From Haplosporangium gracile (Eukaryota > Mortierellomycota > Mortierellomycetes > Mortierellales > Mortierellaceae), in the NCBI GenBank assembly GCA_015499985.1, contig JAAAUF010000968.1, positions 1 through 15,211 of the forward strand: DNA of 15,211 nucleotides, in the 5' to 3' direction. Each line of letters starts with the position of its first letter. Within the stretch, counting starts at the first letter, position 1. This document shows positions 7,360 through 15,211 of the stretch, one piece after another. The position numbers and the translations under genes were made by a program. The notes beneath the pieces were generated by a model. That model made no database searches. It was not told the DNA's origin and saw nothing but the letters and a program-made list of their open reading frames with translations.

Positions 7360-9837
7360 ATGAACACCAACACCAATTATCTAGAATTGTCCAGCAGCTT
7401 CGGCTCTGGTATCGACACGAACATGGATGCGGCCATGATGGACCCATTCGAACAATACCTCAACTTCTCCCTCGCAACTTTACCAGCTCCAGCCATCAAC
7501 CCACCCTTCAACTTTGACCAACGGTGCCAATCCCAACCTACCTCATATGTACCATTATCCGACACTTTCAACAGAGCCGCCGAAAGTGTCCAGCTATTGT
7601 TCCAAGACAAGCCCAGTCTCTCAGCCGCCTTCTCAAGCCTCGTGCTGACGGATCCTTACGATATGGCCATGCCGTTGCCACTGACACAAGACCTCCTACC
7701 CCTTGCCGCGACACAGACTTTTCAGCTGCCGTCTCCCTCCCAGCTGCTATCGTCGCGTTCATTTTCGTCGTTTGCGATGTACGAAGATGCTCTGGGTATG
7801 ACCTGGCCGACTTCTGAAGTTTCCTTTGAGGACTTTGATATGCAGGACCTATCGTTCTTAGATATACCTTTCACTCCTACCACCGCTGTCGCGACAACTG
7901 CGATTACAACTACAACAGAGCCTCTCCTCGACTTCCAGTCTCAGCCTAACCAATTTCTTACAAACAACAACAACAACACAAGCAACGACAGTGTCATTGA
8001 TGGCCTTGGTTATTCAATTGCTCCACCATTAATAACGCCCACAGCAACAACAACAACTACACCAGCGACAAATATGCTTCCTTACCTTGTTCCTCCACAA
8101 GCACAACCGCTCCAGTCTGTTCCAGTCCCAGCCAGCTCATATAAGTCCGTCAACCCTTTTCGGAAAATGGCCAATGTCAGTAACTTGTATTTACTACAAA
8201 TAGGTACATCATCCCCTCTGCCTCATTTGTCTGAAACAGCGCCAGCAAACTTACCACTGTTGTGGTCTACTTTCCCATCTGTCCAACCCACACCTCCTCC
8301 CTCTCTGCCTCCTTCAGCGCCGACAATGGCAGTCACAGCGGTAGCGGCCGCCCAGTCCACTCCAGTCCAGCCTGTGCAGGATGCAATCATTTGTCAGAGT
8401 TACTCACCCACCGCGTTCGTGTTGGATGGTAGTATGATCGCCAAGAAACTCGCGTCACGAAAACAATCCGTGAGTGCTTCTCCGTTCCGACGGAACTCTG
8501 CTCCTATCGGCTCTGCCAATGTAATCCGTCGGTCTCCCTATGCTCGATCTCGGTATCCGCAAGAACCTAAGAAGCGCCGAACCGAGGATGAGGAAGAAGA
8601 AGAGCAAAGTGACAGCAGCACCAGCGCCAATAGTCTCAAATTGCAAAAGACGGCCGAACTGAGTGGGTCCACGACTGCGACTCCGAAGTACCTCGAAATC
8701 TTTGACGCCCCACGACGCCAATATAACCAACCGTTCCCAACGCTCTCAATCTTGCTATCACCACCATCACCACCATCACCAACAACAATAACAACAACAA
8801 CAACATCAGCAGCAACAACTACGACACCACCAAACAGACAAAAAATCAAATCAAAAGGAAAATCAGGCCGCAAGTCCACTCTCAAAAAAATCACTGACTG
8901 TGCGCACTACCGTCCCAGGAACGCCTTTTTTATGTTCCGTGGATTCGTCTCTCACATTCACACTTACCTCCATGCCAAACGATTATCCGTCTCTTCCGGT
9001 ACTTCCTCCTCTTCAGATTCTGCCGTCCCCTCGTCATGCTCAATGACATCAACAGCATCCACAACTCGCCCTGACGACAAGAAAGGTAATGACTCGAATG
9101 GTTCAGCCTTAACCCCTTCGCCCAATTCCAATTTCCCCACGCCACACTCCGACACACGTCAAGGAGAGCATCAACGCCAACTACAACCCCACTTGTCTCT
9201 GTCTCTGTCTCTGCACCTCCCTCCTACCTCTTCCACAACAACTCAATCCCCTCCCTCCCCTTACCCTTCACACGCTCCCACAACAGCCCAACGCCCTCGC
9301 TATTGCACCCGCCAGGCACAAACAAAAGTCTCCGTCAGCTGTGGAAAGATCTGGTCCAGCCCCTGTCTCCCAACTTGCACACCCCGCTCTACCGGATGTG
9401 CCAACTGTCGGATGCGCTCCTTGTTCCGTCAGGCTTCGGATTATCTTAAATTACGCCAAACCGAGATTGAACGTCTCATCGAGTTCCCGCTCCTTCCTCG
9501 CGAGGACGGTGAGAGGAGGAGAGGGATGTTGAGGCTGGTGGATTCGTTTAATTGGAAGGAGTTTGAGGCGTTGTATCCGGAGAGCGATTTGTTCAAATGG
9601 CACCGCGAGTATTACGCTAACTATGATAATGATAATGATAACAAGGAGGGAAAAGTACTGTTGGACGTGGAAGAGATGAAGGCCATCTGGATGGAGAGCG
9701 AATTGGAATATGAGAAGGTGTTCTCGGAGGGGGCACGAAAACGCATTACCCAGGAAGGGTTGAAAGCGACCACGGAGGTTGTCAATAGTAGTTGTAGTAA
9801 CAAGCGAGCAGCTGCACCCATAGCCAACAAAGAATAA
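7360..9837 (+). CDS. HMG-box-like nuclear protein with large low-complexity regions
   Basis: The 825-codon frame begins at ATG 7360 (context GACCATGAAC), after a TATA box and C/T-rich leader. Residues 1-515 are S/T/P/N-rich, with a basic patch RRNSAPIGSANVIRRSPYARSRYP around 385, an acidic run EDEEEEEQ, and K/R-rich KIKSKGKSGRKSTLKK just before the domain. At residue 518, RPRNAFFMFRGF is the classic start of an HMG-box helix 1, MAT/HMG type. In this frame the second half would be TKVSVSCGKIW at about 655, after more than 100 residues of S/T/P-rich insert. However, the 0-mod-3 frame at about 9316-9425 reads NKSLRQLWKDL...LSPNLHTPLYRMCQLSDAL, a better helix 2. The original frame then resumes with FRQASDYLKLRQTEIERL and a non-repetitive charged C-terminus. 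A frameshift pair or an unmodelled intron (donor GTAATG 9086, acceptor CCAG 9315) is likely. Probable role: sequence-specific DNA binding. The exact product structure is unsure. Confidence 0.65.
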   Translation: MNTNTNYLELSSSFGSGIDTNMDAAMMDPFEQYLNFSLATLPAPAINPPFNFDQRCQSQPTSYVPLSDTFNRAAESVQLLFQDKPSLSAAFSSLVLTDPYDMAMPLPLTQDLLPLAATQTFQLPSPSQLLSSRSFSSFAMYEDALGMTWPTSEVSFEDFDMQDLSFLDIPFTPTTAVATTAITTTTEPLLDFQSQPNQFLTNNNNNTSNDSVIDGLGYSIAPPLITPTATTTTTPATNMLPYLVPPQAQPLQSVPVPASSYKSVNPFRKMANVSNLYLLQIGTSSPLPHLSETAPANLPLLWSTFPSVQPTPPPSLPPSAPTMAVTAVAAAQSTPVQPVQDAIICQSYSPTAFVLDGSMIAKKLASRKQSVSASPFRRNSAPIGSANVIRRSPYARSRYPQEPKKRRTEDEEEEEQSDSSTSANSLKLQKTAELSGSTTATPKYLEIFDAPRRQYNQPFPTLSILLSPPSPPSPTTITTTTTSAATTTTPPNRQKIKSKGKSGRKSTLKKITDCAHYRPRNAFFMFRGFVSHIHTYLHAKRLSVSSGTSSSSDSAVPSSCSMTSTASTTRPDDKKGNDSNGSALTPSPNSNFPTPHSDTRQGEHQRQLQPHLSLSLSLHLPPTSSTTTQSPPSPYPSHAPTTAQRPRYCTRQAQTKVSVSCGKIWSSPCLPTCTPRSTGCANCRMRSLFRQASDYLKLRQTEIERLIEFPLLPREDGERRRGMLRLVDSFNWKEFEALYPESDLFKWHREYYANYDNDNDNKEGKVLLDVEEMKAIWMESELEYEKVFSEGARKRITQEGLKATTEVVNSSCSNKRAAAPIANKE
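8758..8830 (+). repeat. CAN trinucleotide tract within coding sequence
   Basis: CAC/CAT and CAA/CAG triplets run almost without break and are read as PPSPPSPTTITTTTTSAATTTT in the gene's frame. Such tracts are prone to length change, and here they lie in a disordered linker before the HMG helix 1. Confidence 0.7.
9194..9213 (+). repeat. Hexamer TGTCTC tandem repeat
   Basis: Three copies of TGTCTC plus a partial one are read as LSLSLSL in the annotated frame and VSVSVS in the 0-mod-3 frame. The tract falls inside the region where the HMG gene may change frame, so replication slippage here could matter. Confidence 0.65.
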
Positions 9838-9838
9838 A
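9833..9838 (+). terminator. AATAAA overlapping the HMG-like stop codon
   Basis: The hexamer overlaps the TAA stop (9835-9837). If used, it would leave a 3' UTR of only tens of bases, which fits the tight tail-to-tail spacing with the next gene. Confidence 0.4.
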
Positions 9839-9861
9839 ATTTGAGATATATACAGCAATTG

Positions 9862-9867
9862 TTTATT
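9862..9867 (-). terminator. AATAAA of the sulfite oxidase gene
   Basis: On the minus strand AATAAA lies 30 nt beyond the TAA at 9899-9897. Position and sequence are good. It faces the plus-strand AATAAA at 9833. Confidence 0.5.
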
Positions 9868-9896
9868 GAAGGTGGTTGAGATACAAGTGAGAATGA

Positions 9897-11564
9897 TTAC
9901 ATGTGGTGCTGGAGGACAGGGAGGGTGTGAACTCTGGACCATGCATTGTTCATGACCCCACGGTAGTTCCAGATAGGGAACTCTGGCTGTACATTTCCGC
10001 TCGAATCGTCTAATTCCACAATAAAAATGTCAAGAACAAAATGTGGGAAAAACCTGAGTCCAAAATACATACACTTCAATACATACACACGCCCACAAAC
10101 AAACAGGCACAGATAAAAAAAAAGGAAGACTTACAAGCACGGGCAATGATCTCGGTAGACTTGTTCATCCGGGGCACGGTCTTCTCCCAGAGAGCCCAGG
10201 CCCAGTACATACCGCTCTTCTTGTCAGGCTTTTGCTCCATTTTGTCGACGGGTTCCCATGTATGTCCTCCGTCCATCGAAATCTCGACCCTGTAGACCGC
10301 CCTTCCGCCTCCTTTTGAACGATAAATACACAACGAACAAGAGAAATAAAAGATGTTAGTACGCCAATCATATTTCGTACACCCTTCTCAAGATCATCTC
10401 CTTTGTTCATTGTTAGCTTTTTGAGCGGGAAAATAAAAATAAAAAAAAAACGATACCAGCGATGGCATATCCCTTGATGGTGACAGGTTTTGAGGAAGCA
10501 ACGACCTCCTGTTCAGTAGGGGTGCAAATGACGCATTGGATGTTCATCTCTGCCAAAGATGCAGCCGTGTCCCAGGACTGGTCGACGTTGTCGTGATTGA
10601 CCCAGGGCGGCAAGATCTTATAGTCGTGTCGCTGGAAGAACGACATGGACTCCTGGGGTTGGATCAGGATTTTTTGGAGATATTTGACGGAACGTGCGCC
10701 GATGAAGCCTGGGACGATGGCTCGAAGAGGAAACCCGTGGTCGCGCGACAATGGTTTTCCGTTCATCTCGTAAGCGAGAATGACATCCCCTGCAGGATCC
10801 CTGTGTGTGTGTTTAAAATAATAAAGAATAAATGTTGTTGGCTAATTGTGACACAAACAAGAGGCAATATGAGAACAATGCGGCAAATTATGAAGTGATT
10901 GTGTAAAGACTTACATGGCTTTGCGGAGAGGGATGGAAGAACCATAGCAGACATCTTCATGGACATGATCATCGGCCTCAAAGGAAACATGGAAATCACG
11001 AATCATCTCATGCAACATATCCGACGAAACACCCGTAACATCTTTTAGAACATCACAAAGTCGAGGACCAGACCAGACAGCGGTCGAAGTGGTACCTGCA
11101 CCCCAGATAACTCCCTTGACCTCCTTGACCGCCGCAAGACCATCACGTCTGTTGCCGGCACACTGAAGCGAGGCCGTGATGGTCGCCTTGGGCCACTTGG
11201 TCATGATGTCGTGCATCGATATCGTTTTCCATTCGACCGCGGGCGATTCGGTATTGAAATAATACTGAGGAATGTGCTGAACACCGATGAAGATCTTGTG
11301 CTCGTCCAGCGTGATATCAGGAATCGGCCCGTGGTTGCGTTTGAAAAAGACGTCGGCGGGGGTGATCTGACCTGAATTGACGAGGAGCGGGAGTTGTGGT
11401 TCGGCATTGAAGGGTGTGTGGCAGTGGACGATGTAGTTGGAGAGAGGACGAGTGGGCGTGGGTTCGTTGGAGTAGTCGAGTTGGGATTCGTGGATGCGGT
11501 GTTTTTTTGGAGGGTGGACGGCGGAGGTGCGAGGGTTGTCGCTGTGGTTGTGTTGAAAGTCCAT
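9897..11564 (-). CDS. Sulfite oxidase, molybdopterin-dependent (four exons)
   Basis: Proposed exons, minus strand: 11564-10915, 10800-10457, 10311-10135 and 10009-9897, giving 427 aa. Donors are GTAAGT, GTATCG and GTAAGT; the second intron has a perfect TACTAAC branch site; all junctions keep frame. Family marks are FFKRNHGPIP (about residue 73), SLQCAGNRR with the predicted molybdenum-ligand Cys at 135, GAGTTSTAVWSGPRLCDVL, YGSSIPLRKAMDP, AYEMNGKPLSRDHGFPLRAIVPG, and the dimerisation domain GGGRAVYRVEISMDGGHTW...IWNYRGVMNNAWSRV. It should oxidise sulfite to sulfate, removing toxic sulfite from sulfur amino-acid breakdown. There is no cytochrome b5 domain and no evident mitochondrial presequence, as in plant-type enzymes; the C-terminus QHHM is not a PTS1 signal, so a cytosolic place is my guess. 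ATG 11564 is the first in-frame ATG. Confidence 0.9.
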
Positions 11565-11665
11565 CTTTGGAAGAAGGATAGTGGAAGAAGTAGTAAGGAA
11601 GGGAGAAGAGAGGAGAGGAGTGAGAAGTGTGTGGTTGTGGGGAAGAAAAGGAGTCAAGGCGCTTT

Positions 11666-11673
11666 CTTTTATA
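11666..11673 (-). promoter_or_regulatory. TATA box of the sulfite oxidase gene
   Basis: TATAAAAG on the minus strand lies about 102 nt upstream of ATG 11564, followed by a C/T-rich leader. It is a good match to the TATA consensus. Confidence 0.55.
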
Positions 11674-11911
11674 GCTGTGAAGGCGAGAAGAAAGAGGAAA
11701 GAGAGTTAGAGAGATGGAAAAAATAACCTTGCCGCACAGACAAACAGACGAAGGCCGAAAGACTTCCATCACGGCTGAATATCACCCATCCATATCTTGG
11801 GTAATGGACGCAGCAAATTTTCACAAATGAGAGAACGAAAGGGGATATGAAGGAAACGCGATCTAAAAGAATACCAATCCATCAGGTGACCATGCTCTCC
11901 CTTTCTCACCC

Positions 11912-11975
11912 ACTGTCTCTCTCTCCTTCACTGTCTCTCTCTCCTTCACTGTCTCTCTCTCCTTCACTATCTCTC
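11912..11975 (+). repeat. 18-bp pyrimidine minisatellite, about 3.5 copies
   Basis: Unit ACTGTCTCTCTCTCCTTC repeats at 11912, 11930 and 11948, with a partial fourth copy from 11966 (ACTATCTCTC). The three full copies are identical. The strand is nearly pure pyrimidine, able in principle to form H-DNA, and the tract lies in the spacer, not in a gene. Confidence 0.85.
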
Positions 11976-12261
11976 AACCGCATCGACACACCCATCAATC
12001 ATCTCTTCCCGTCCTCGACTGTATTAGCGCCCTCACTGCAATTCATCCGCGAGGTTACGTGTCCACTTATTGCGGATCGGTAAGTGATCAACTAGGGCTC
12101 CCTTCTCTCGTATTTTTTTTCTTTTCTTTCACTTTCACTCTCTTCGCGCTGCATTCCTTCTCTCTCTGTACCCTATGTGCACCGATTATATCTCAGCGAA
12201 CTCTGTTTAGTACGCCGCAGGGAGGTGAAAAGAGAAGGTGATGATAGCGTTGGACTTGTTG

Positions 12262-12408
12262 ACGCTTTTTGCATCCATGGCGTATTGCCGTGGGGGCCAT
12301 GCCAAAACCACGATTTTCCTTTGAGCAGCTTCTCTCCCTTGACCCCCATGCGCTGACTTGGGAACTATCAAAGTTGGGGAGCCTCATTGGACCGTGTGCT
12401 TGTTGACA
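12262..12408 (+). repeat. 147-bp direct repeat, copy 1
   Basis: This runs from ACGCTTTTTGCATCCATG to GTGTGCTTGTTGACA and is matched without gaps by 12435-12581 at about 92-93% identity. CTTGTTGAC also occurs just before this copy (12255-12263), which hints at an older longer tandem unit. I do not recognise it as a known transposon end. Confidence 0.85.
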
Positions 12409-12434
12409 TGTCGCAGAATTATTCTCTGTGTACA

Positions 12435-12581
12435 ACGCTTCTTGCATCCATAGCGTGTTGCCGTGGAGGCCATGCCAAAACCACGATTTTCCTTCGAGCA
12501 GTTTCTCTCCCTTGACCCTCATGCGCTGACTTAGGAATAATCAAAGTTGAGGAGCCTCATTGGACCGTGTGCTTGTTGACA
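12435..12581 (+). repeat. 147-bp direct repeat, copy 2
   Basis: This is the second copy, 173 bp downstream of the first with a 26-bp unrelated gap between them. By eye there are about 11 differences, and all but one are transitions. It ends 160 bp before ATG 12741, so it may fall in that gene's promoter. Confidence 0.85.
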
Positions 12582-12740
12582 CACAATTCTGTCATTGCTT
12601 TTTACTCAGTTCGTCTCGGTGACGTTTTGCGGTAGATTGTCTTACTAACACTCCACTCTCTTATCTATGTCTACCGTGTGAGCTGGCAATATCCTCTCCA
12701 CACTTAGTCACTCTGTTTCCTTAAATCGACCGACTTCAGC

Positions 12741-15171
12741 ATGACAACATTTTCAGATGAGGAGATTGTATGGATCAATGGAGGATTGGATAGGTCTCCA
12801 GATTCATACTTTGAAAAATTTGACATATCGGACAAACAACGCGGTCATATAAGATATCTTCGACTTATACAGACCTCGGATGTGGACGACGACATCAAGA
12901 AGAAACTTTTGAACGAGTTCGAAATCTGGAAGAGAGACAAGGCACCACAGTTCTGGCTCCGCCGCCGCGCGCGAATTGCAGCAATAGACACAGCCACAGC
13001 CTTAGTCGAAGGATCTGTGCCCTATGCAGAGGGCGCCATTCTTCAAAATGCAGCAGGTAAGAAGCCATGAGACTCGTTCGCCAACCATGACGAGATCTTG
13101 GTTGTATTTGTTTATATTTTAACAAACACTATTTCAGCCTCTGCAGCAGGGTTGGACAACACCGCCGCGCTATTGGTATCGGATCATACGAGCTCCTCGG
13201 TGCCAGAGGGAAGTAACGCGACGTCTACCGGTTCGCACTCAGGTATAGTTCTTCAAATCCTAGTTTATTTCTGCAGTTTTCAGAGTATGAAGCATTCATT
13301 TATCTCGAGAGACCCCTTTCTTCCTTTCTTGTTGATATAATTGAACTAACTTTCATTGCCAGCGACCCTGCCCTCCCCAAGCAAGAAAAAAAAAGTGGCG
13401 TACACTACCGAGGACCCCTGGTACGACCTGACAGTGTGTTTGACAAAACTTGTAATTGCAAAGCGAGCTTGTTCTGACATGGACTTAGATGGGGGTACAC
13501 AGTATCAGCACAAAGACTAACAGGTTCTGTAAACAAATGCCTAGGTGAATGGCGACAAGCGGGTGGCATTCCCAGCGTCGCTACCCAGTATGAGCCCCAC
13601 TCATGCACAGCTATTCAACCATGCTGTGAAGTCCCTGCGGGAGTATCAGGATCAGAGTACTCAAAACAAGGATACCATACTATTAAAGGACGCACAGTAA
13701 GACAATTTTGTCATTAATTCTTTCACCTGATATCGCTTATTGGTATTAACTCAACACTTTTGCGATGTCCGGTTTAGAGTCTCAATGTCGTGTGTCTTAA
13801 ATACCATGTCAAAGCGAGTCTGCGATCATTTCGAGCAGTCCTCCGACGAGGATTTGATTGGCCAAGCTATTTCTCTAAGCATCATCGACGACTTTGAGGA
13901 GCACCCCTCAGTATTGTACACGCAGAGGTACGTGGAAACCTTGGCGGAGAATGGCGTGCACCAACTTCGGAAGAAGCTGATTATCGATTGGGGTTTGCTC
14001 CACAGCAAGCACAAGGAGCATCGCCTGACTGGAGAAGCCGAAGTAGAGGATAAAGTTCTCCAAATTCTCATCCATCTGTAAGCATCTCATGAATGTTGTT
14101 CGGAGGGTCAACGATTGATGTTATTGTTAGTAACCTTTTGTTTTTTCTCTTAGGTGTAGCTTTGTCATCCATCCGCCATTCCACACGATCGCTCCTTCAG
14201 AAGCCGATTGTTTGCAGCTCTGGGCAACGATATTCGGAATCCTTGCAGATAATGTCTCAATTCACACGTAAGTGAAACACCGTCGTTTCATCCGTACTAC
14301 AAGTCGATCTTGGCTGTTGAAACAGTGCTGACCTAACATAAACTATTTCTGTTTTAGAGGGGAAAAGATGCTTGAAGCATCCAAGATCATGAGGAAATGG
14401 CAGACAGAGGAATACGGCGACGTGAGTGAAGCTGGTCGCAAGGTTGACTGCCTATTCATGTTTGATGGCATTGAATTATCGAATCTGGAGATCAAGCACC
14501 CAGATGTAAGCAAGAACGAACTCGGCATTCAGAACAAAAAGAACATCCGTCTCGCCCGCTGCATTCAAGAGGCACACGTCGCGCTAGGCGTTAAAGATGC
14601 GTGCGTGTTCATGGCAGATGTGTGTGGTAAGTTAAAAGGCAAAAAAAAATTGGACATGCAACTGTACTTCTTATAACAGGCAGCGTCTGTCATTGTTTCT
14701 GCACGATCATATATAGGGTTTGTGGGTGCGTTCTACCAACTACAGCCCATGGGTGACATTTCAATTGCAGGAAGGACAACATCGACCCTCGTTCATCTTC
14801 CTCGAACAGCAGGTGCTTTGGAGGAATTTCTGGAGAGCAGCTCCTTGGCCATTATCTGGAATTTTATAGTGAGTGTGATATCTAAATTTATATAACGTAC
14901 GTGATTGTTTGGTCCTATATGGTCTTTATTGCTAACGTATTTTTTTCGTCATTCCTAGACGCACTTGGAACGCCAAGGCCCCAGGATCGTACGAGCCAAG
15001 GAGCGCTCCAATGCTGCTTTGGAGAAGGTTAAGCTTTCAGATGGTCTTGCCATGTCTCGTGACAGCACACCACCTCCAAAAACCCGCAAGTTCAAGCACA
15101 GTGTGACACTAACGCCATCAAAAAAGCGGAACTTGATGAGAAGCTGTGATACCCATCCACCTCTGGAGTGA
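12741..15171 (+). CDS. Putative PD-(D/E)XK-like protein, unknown function (nine exons)
   Basis: Proposed exons: 12741-13056, 13138-13242, 13363-13433, 13545-13696, 13778-14077, 14154-14267, 14358-14626, 14717-14868 and 14959-15171, giving 563 aa. All introns are 76-120 nt, end in AG and keep frame; most have GTAAG-type donors, while that at 13434 is GTGTGT. Features: an acidic and basic N-terminal region with no known domain, a basic PSKKKKVAY at about 147 that could be an NLS, and a conserved-looking core from about residue 215. The core contains GRKVDCLFMF (Asp383), then LEIKHPD (Glu397, Lys399), and QNKKNIRLARCIQE. The D...E-x-K spacing resembles the PD-(D/E)XK nuclease fold, and I recall similar proteins in large Mucoromycota families. 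Catalysis is inference. A GTGAGT at 15168 could be a further donor, so the true end may lie beyond the window. Confidence 0.7.
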
Positions 15172-15196
15172 GTGACGCAGTCACACTCTCCAGAGG
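15160..15196. repeat. Imperfect inverted repeat over the stop codon
   Basis: Two 17-bp arms (15160-15176 and 15180-15196) with a 3-base loop GCA pair at 15 of 17 positions. The first nine pairs, CCTCTGGAG with CTCCAGAGG, are perfect. The left arm contains the TGA stop (15169-15171) and the possible GTGAGT donor. It may be an RNA hairpin or an element edge. Confidence 0.7.
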
Positions 15197-15211
15197 GGCT
15201 GGGCGAAAATC

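Larger units (their letters stand above)
11674..12740. other. Repeat-rich spacer between sulfite oxidase and the 3' gene
   Basis: About 1.07 kb without a convincing gene. In order it holds the distal sulfite oxidase promoter, an 18-bp pyrimidine minisatellite (11912-11975), a T/C-rich stretch at 12110-12180, a 147-bp direct repeat pair (12262-12581), and the presumed promoter and leader of the gene starting at 12741. Open frames here are low complexity or run across the repeats in different phases, so I do not call them. Confidence 0.55.

Noticed and set aside
8538..8894. Minus-strand open frame rich in Val/Leu (apparent membrane protein)
   Set aside because: It is the complement of the CAN trinucleotide tract and lies inside the HMG-like coding sequence.
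9340..9410. Cys-rich stretch CGKIWSSPCLPTCTPRSTGCANCRMR resembling a zinc motif
   Set aside because: Cys spacing fits no zinc-binding family I know. The other frame gives a better HMG-like sequence here, so this is probably an out-of-frame artefact.
9354..9432. A 79-nt intron restoring the long frame of the HMG-like gene
   Set aside because: The donor GTCCAG is very weak, and removal would delete the LSPNLHTPLYRMCQLSDAL segment that looks like genuine HMG sequence.
11847..12083. 78-codon plus-strand open frame rich in Leu and Ser
   Set aside because: Most of it is translation of the CT minisatellite (SLSLSPSLSL) and no domain is visible.
12193..12522. 109-codon minus-strand open frame across the 147-bp repeats
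   Set aside because: The two repeat copies are read in different frames because they are offset by 173 bp, so no protein is shared between copies. The frame looks accidental.

Overview
This 15.2 kb window looks like nuclear DNA of an early-diverging fungus, most likely Mortierellomycotina or a close Mucoromycota lineage. The reasons are: many short introns (mostly 76-145 nt) with GTAAGT/GTATGT-type donors and CTAAC-like branch sites, AT-rich intergenic DNA beside GC-richer exons, tandem Sel1-repeat genes with a shared N-terminal module, and a PD-(D/E)XK-like protein family that I recall as expanded in these fungi. The assignment rests on family recognition and gene structure, not on a search.

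Left part (1-3652, + strand): two related Sel1-repeat genes in tandem. The first has an intact C-terminal repeat ORF (532-1269), but its upstream part is broken by frameshifts and stops. The second has a good three-exon N-terminal part (1736-2875, 315 aa). It is separated by two in-frame TAA codons (2873 and 3011) from an intact repeat ORF (3014-3652). In both, the C-terminal solenoid survives while the junction to the N-terminal part is damaged.

Middle (3900-9837): an eight-exon minus-strand gene (3900-6834) that I assign to Mediator subunit 1. A 525-bp spacer separates it from a divergent plus-strand gene (7360-9837) for a long, low-complexity, HMG-box-like nuclear protein. The HMG part has a reading-frame anomaly: the best helix-2-like sequence lies in another frame. 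The HMG gene ends tail-to-tail with a four-exon minus-strand sulfite oxidase gene (9897-11564), with only 59 bp between the stop codons and facing poly(A) signals.

Right part (11565-15211): a repeat-rich spacer with an 18-bp pyrimidine minisatellite and a diverged 147-bp direct repeat. It precedes a nine-exon gene (12741-15171, 563 aa) for a protein of unknown function carrying a D...E-x-K motif in a PD-(D/E)XK-like setting. An imperfect inverted repeat overlaps its stop codon at the window edge.

MED1 and sulfite oxidase are ordinary housekeeping genes. The Sel1 pair and the PD-(D/E)XK-like gene look like members of fast-evolving, lineage-specific families. I see no operon-like co-function among the neighbours. 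Exon boundaries were placed by hand from splice signals, frame continuity and family knowledge. I found no rRNA, tRNA, CRISPR array or clear transposase.
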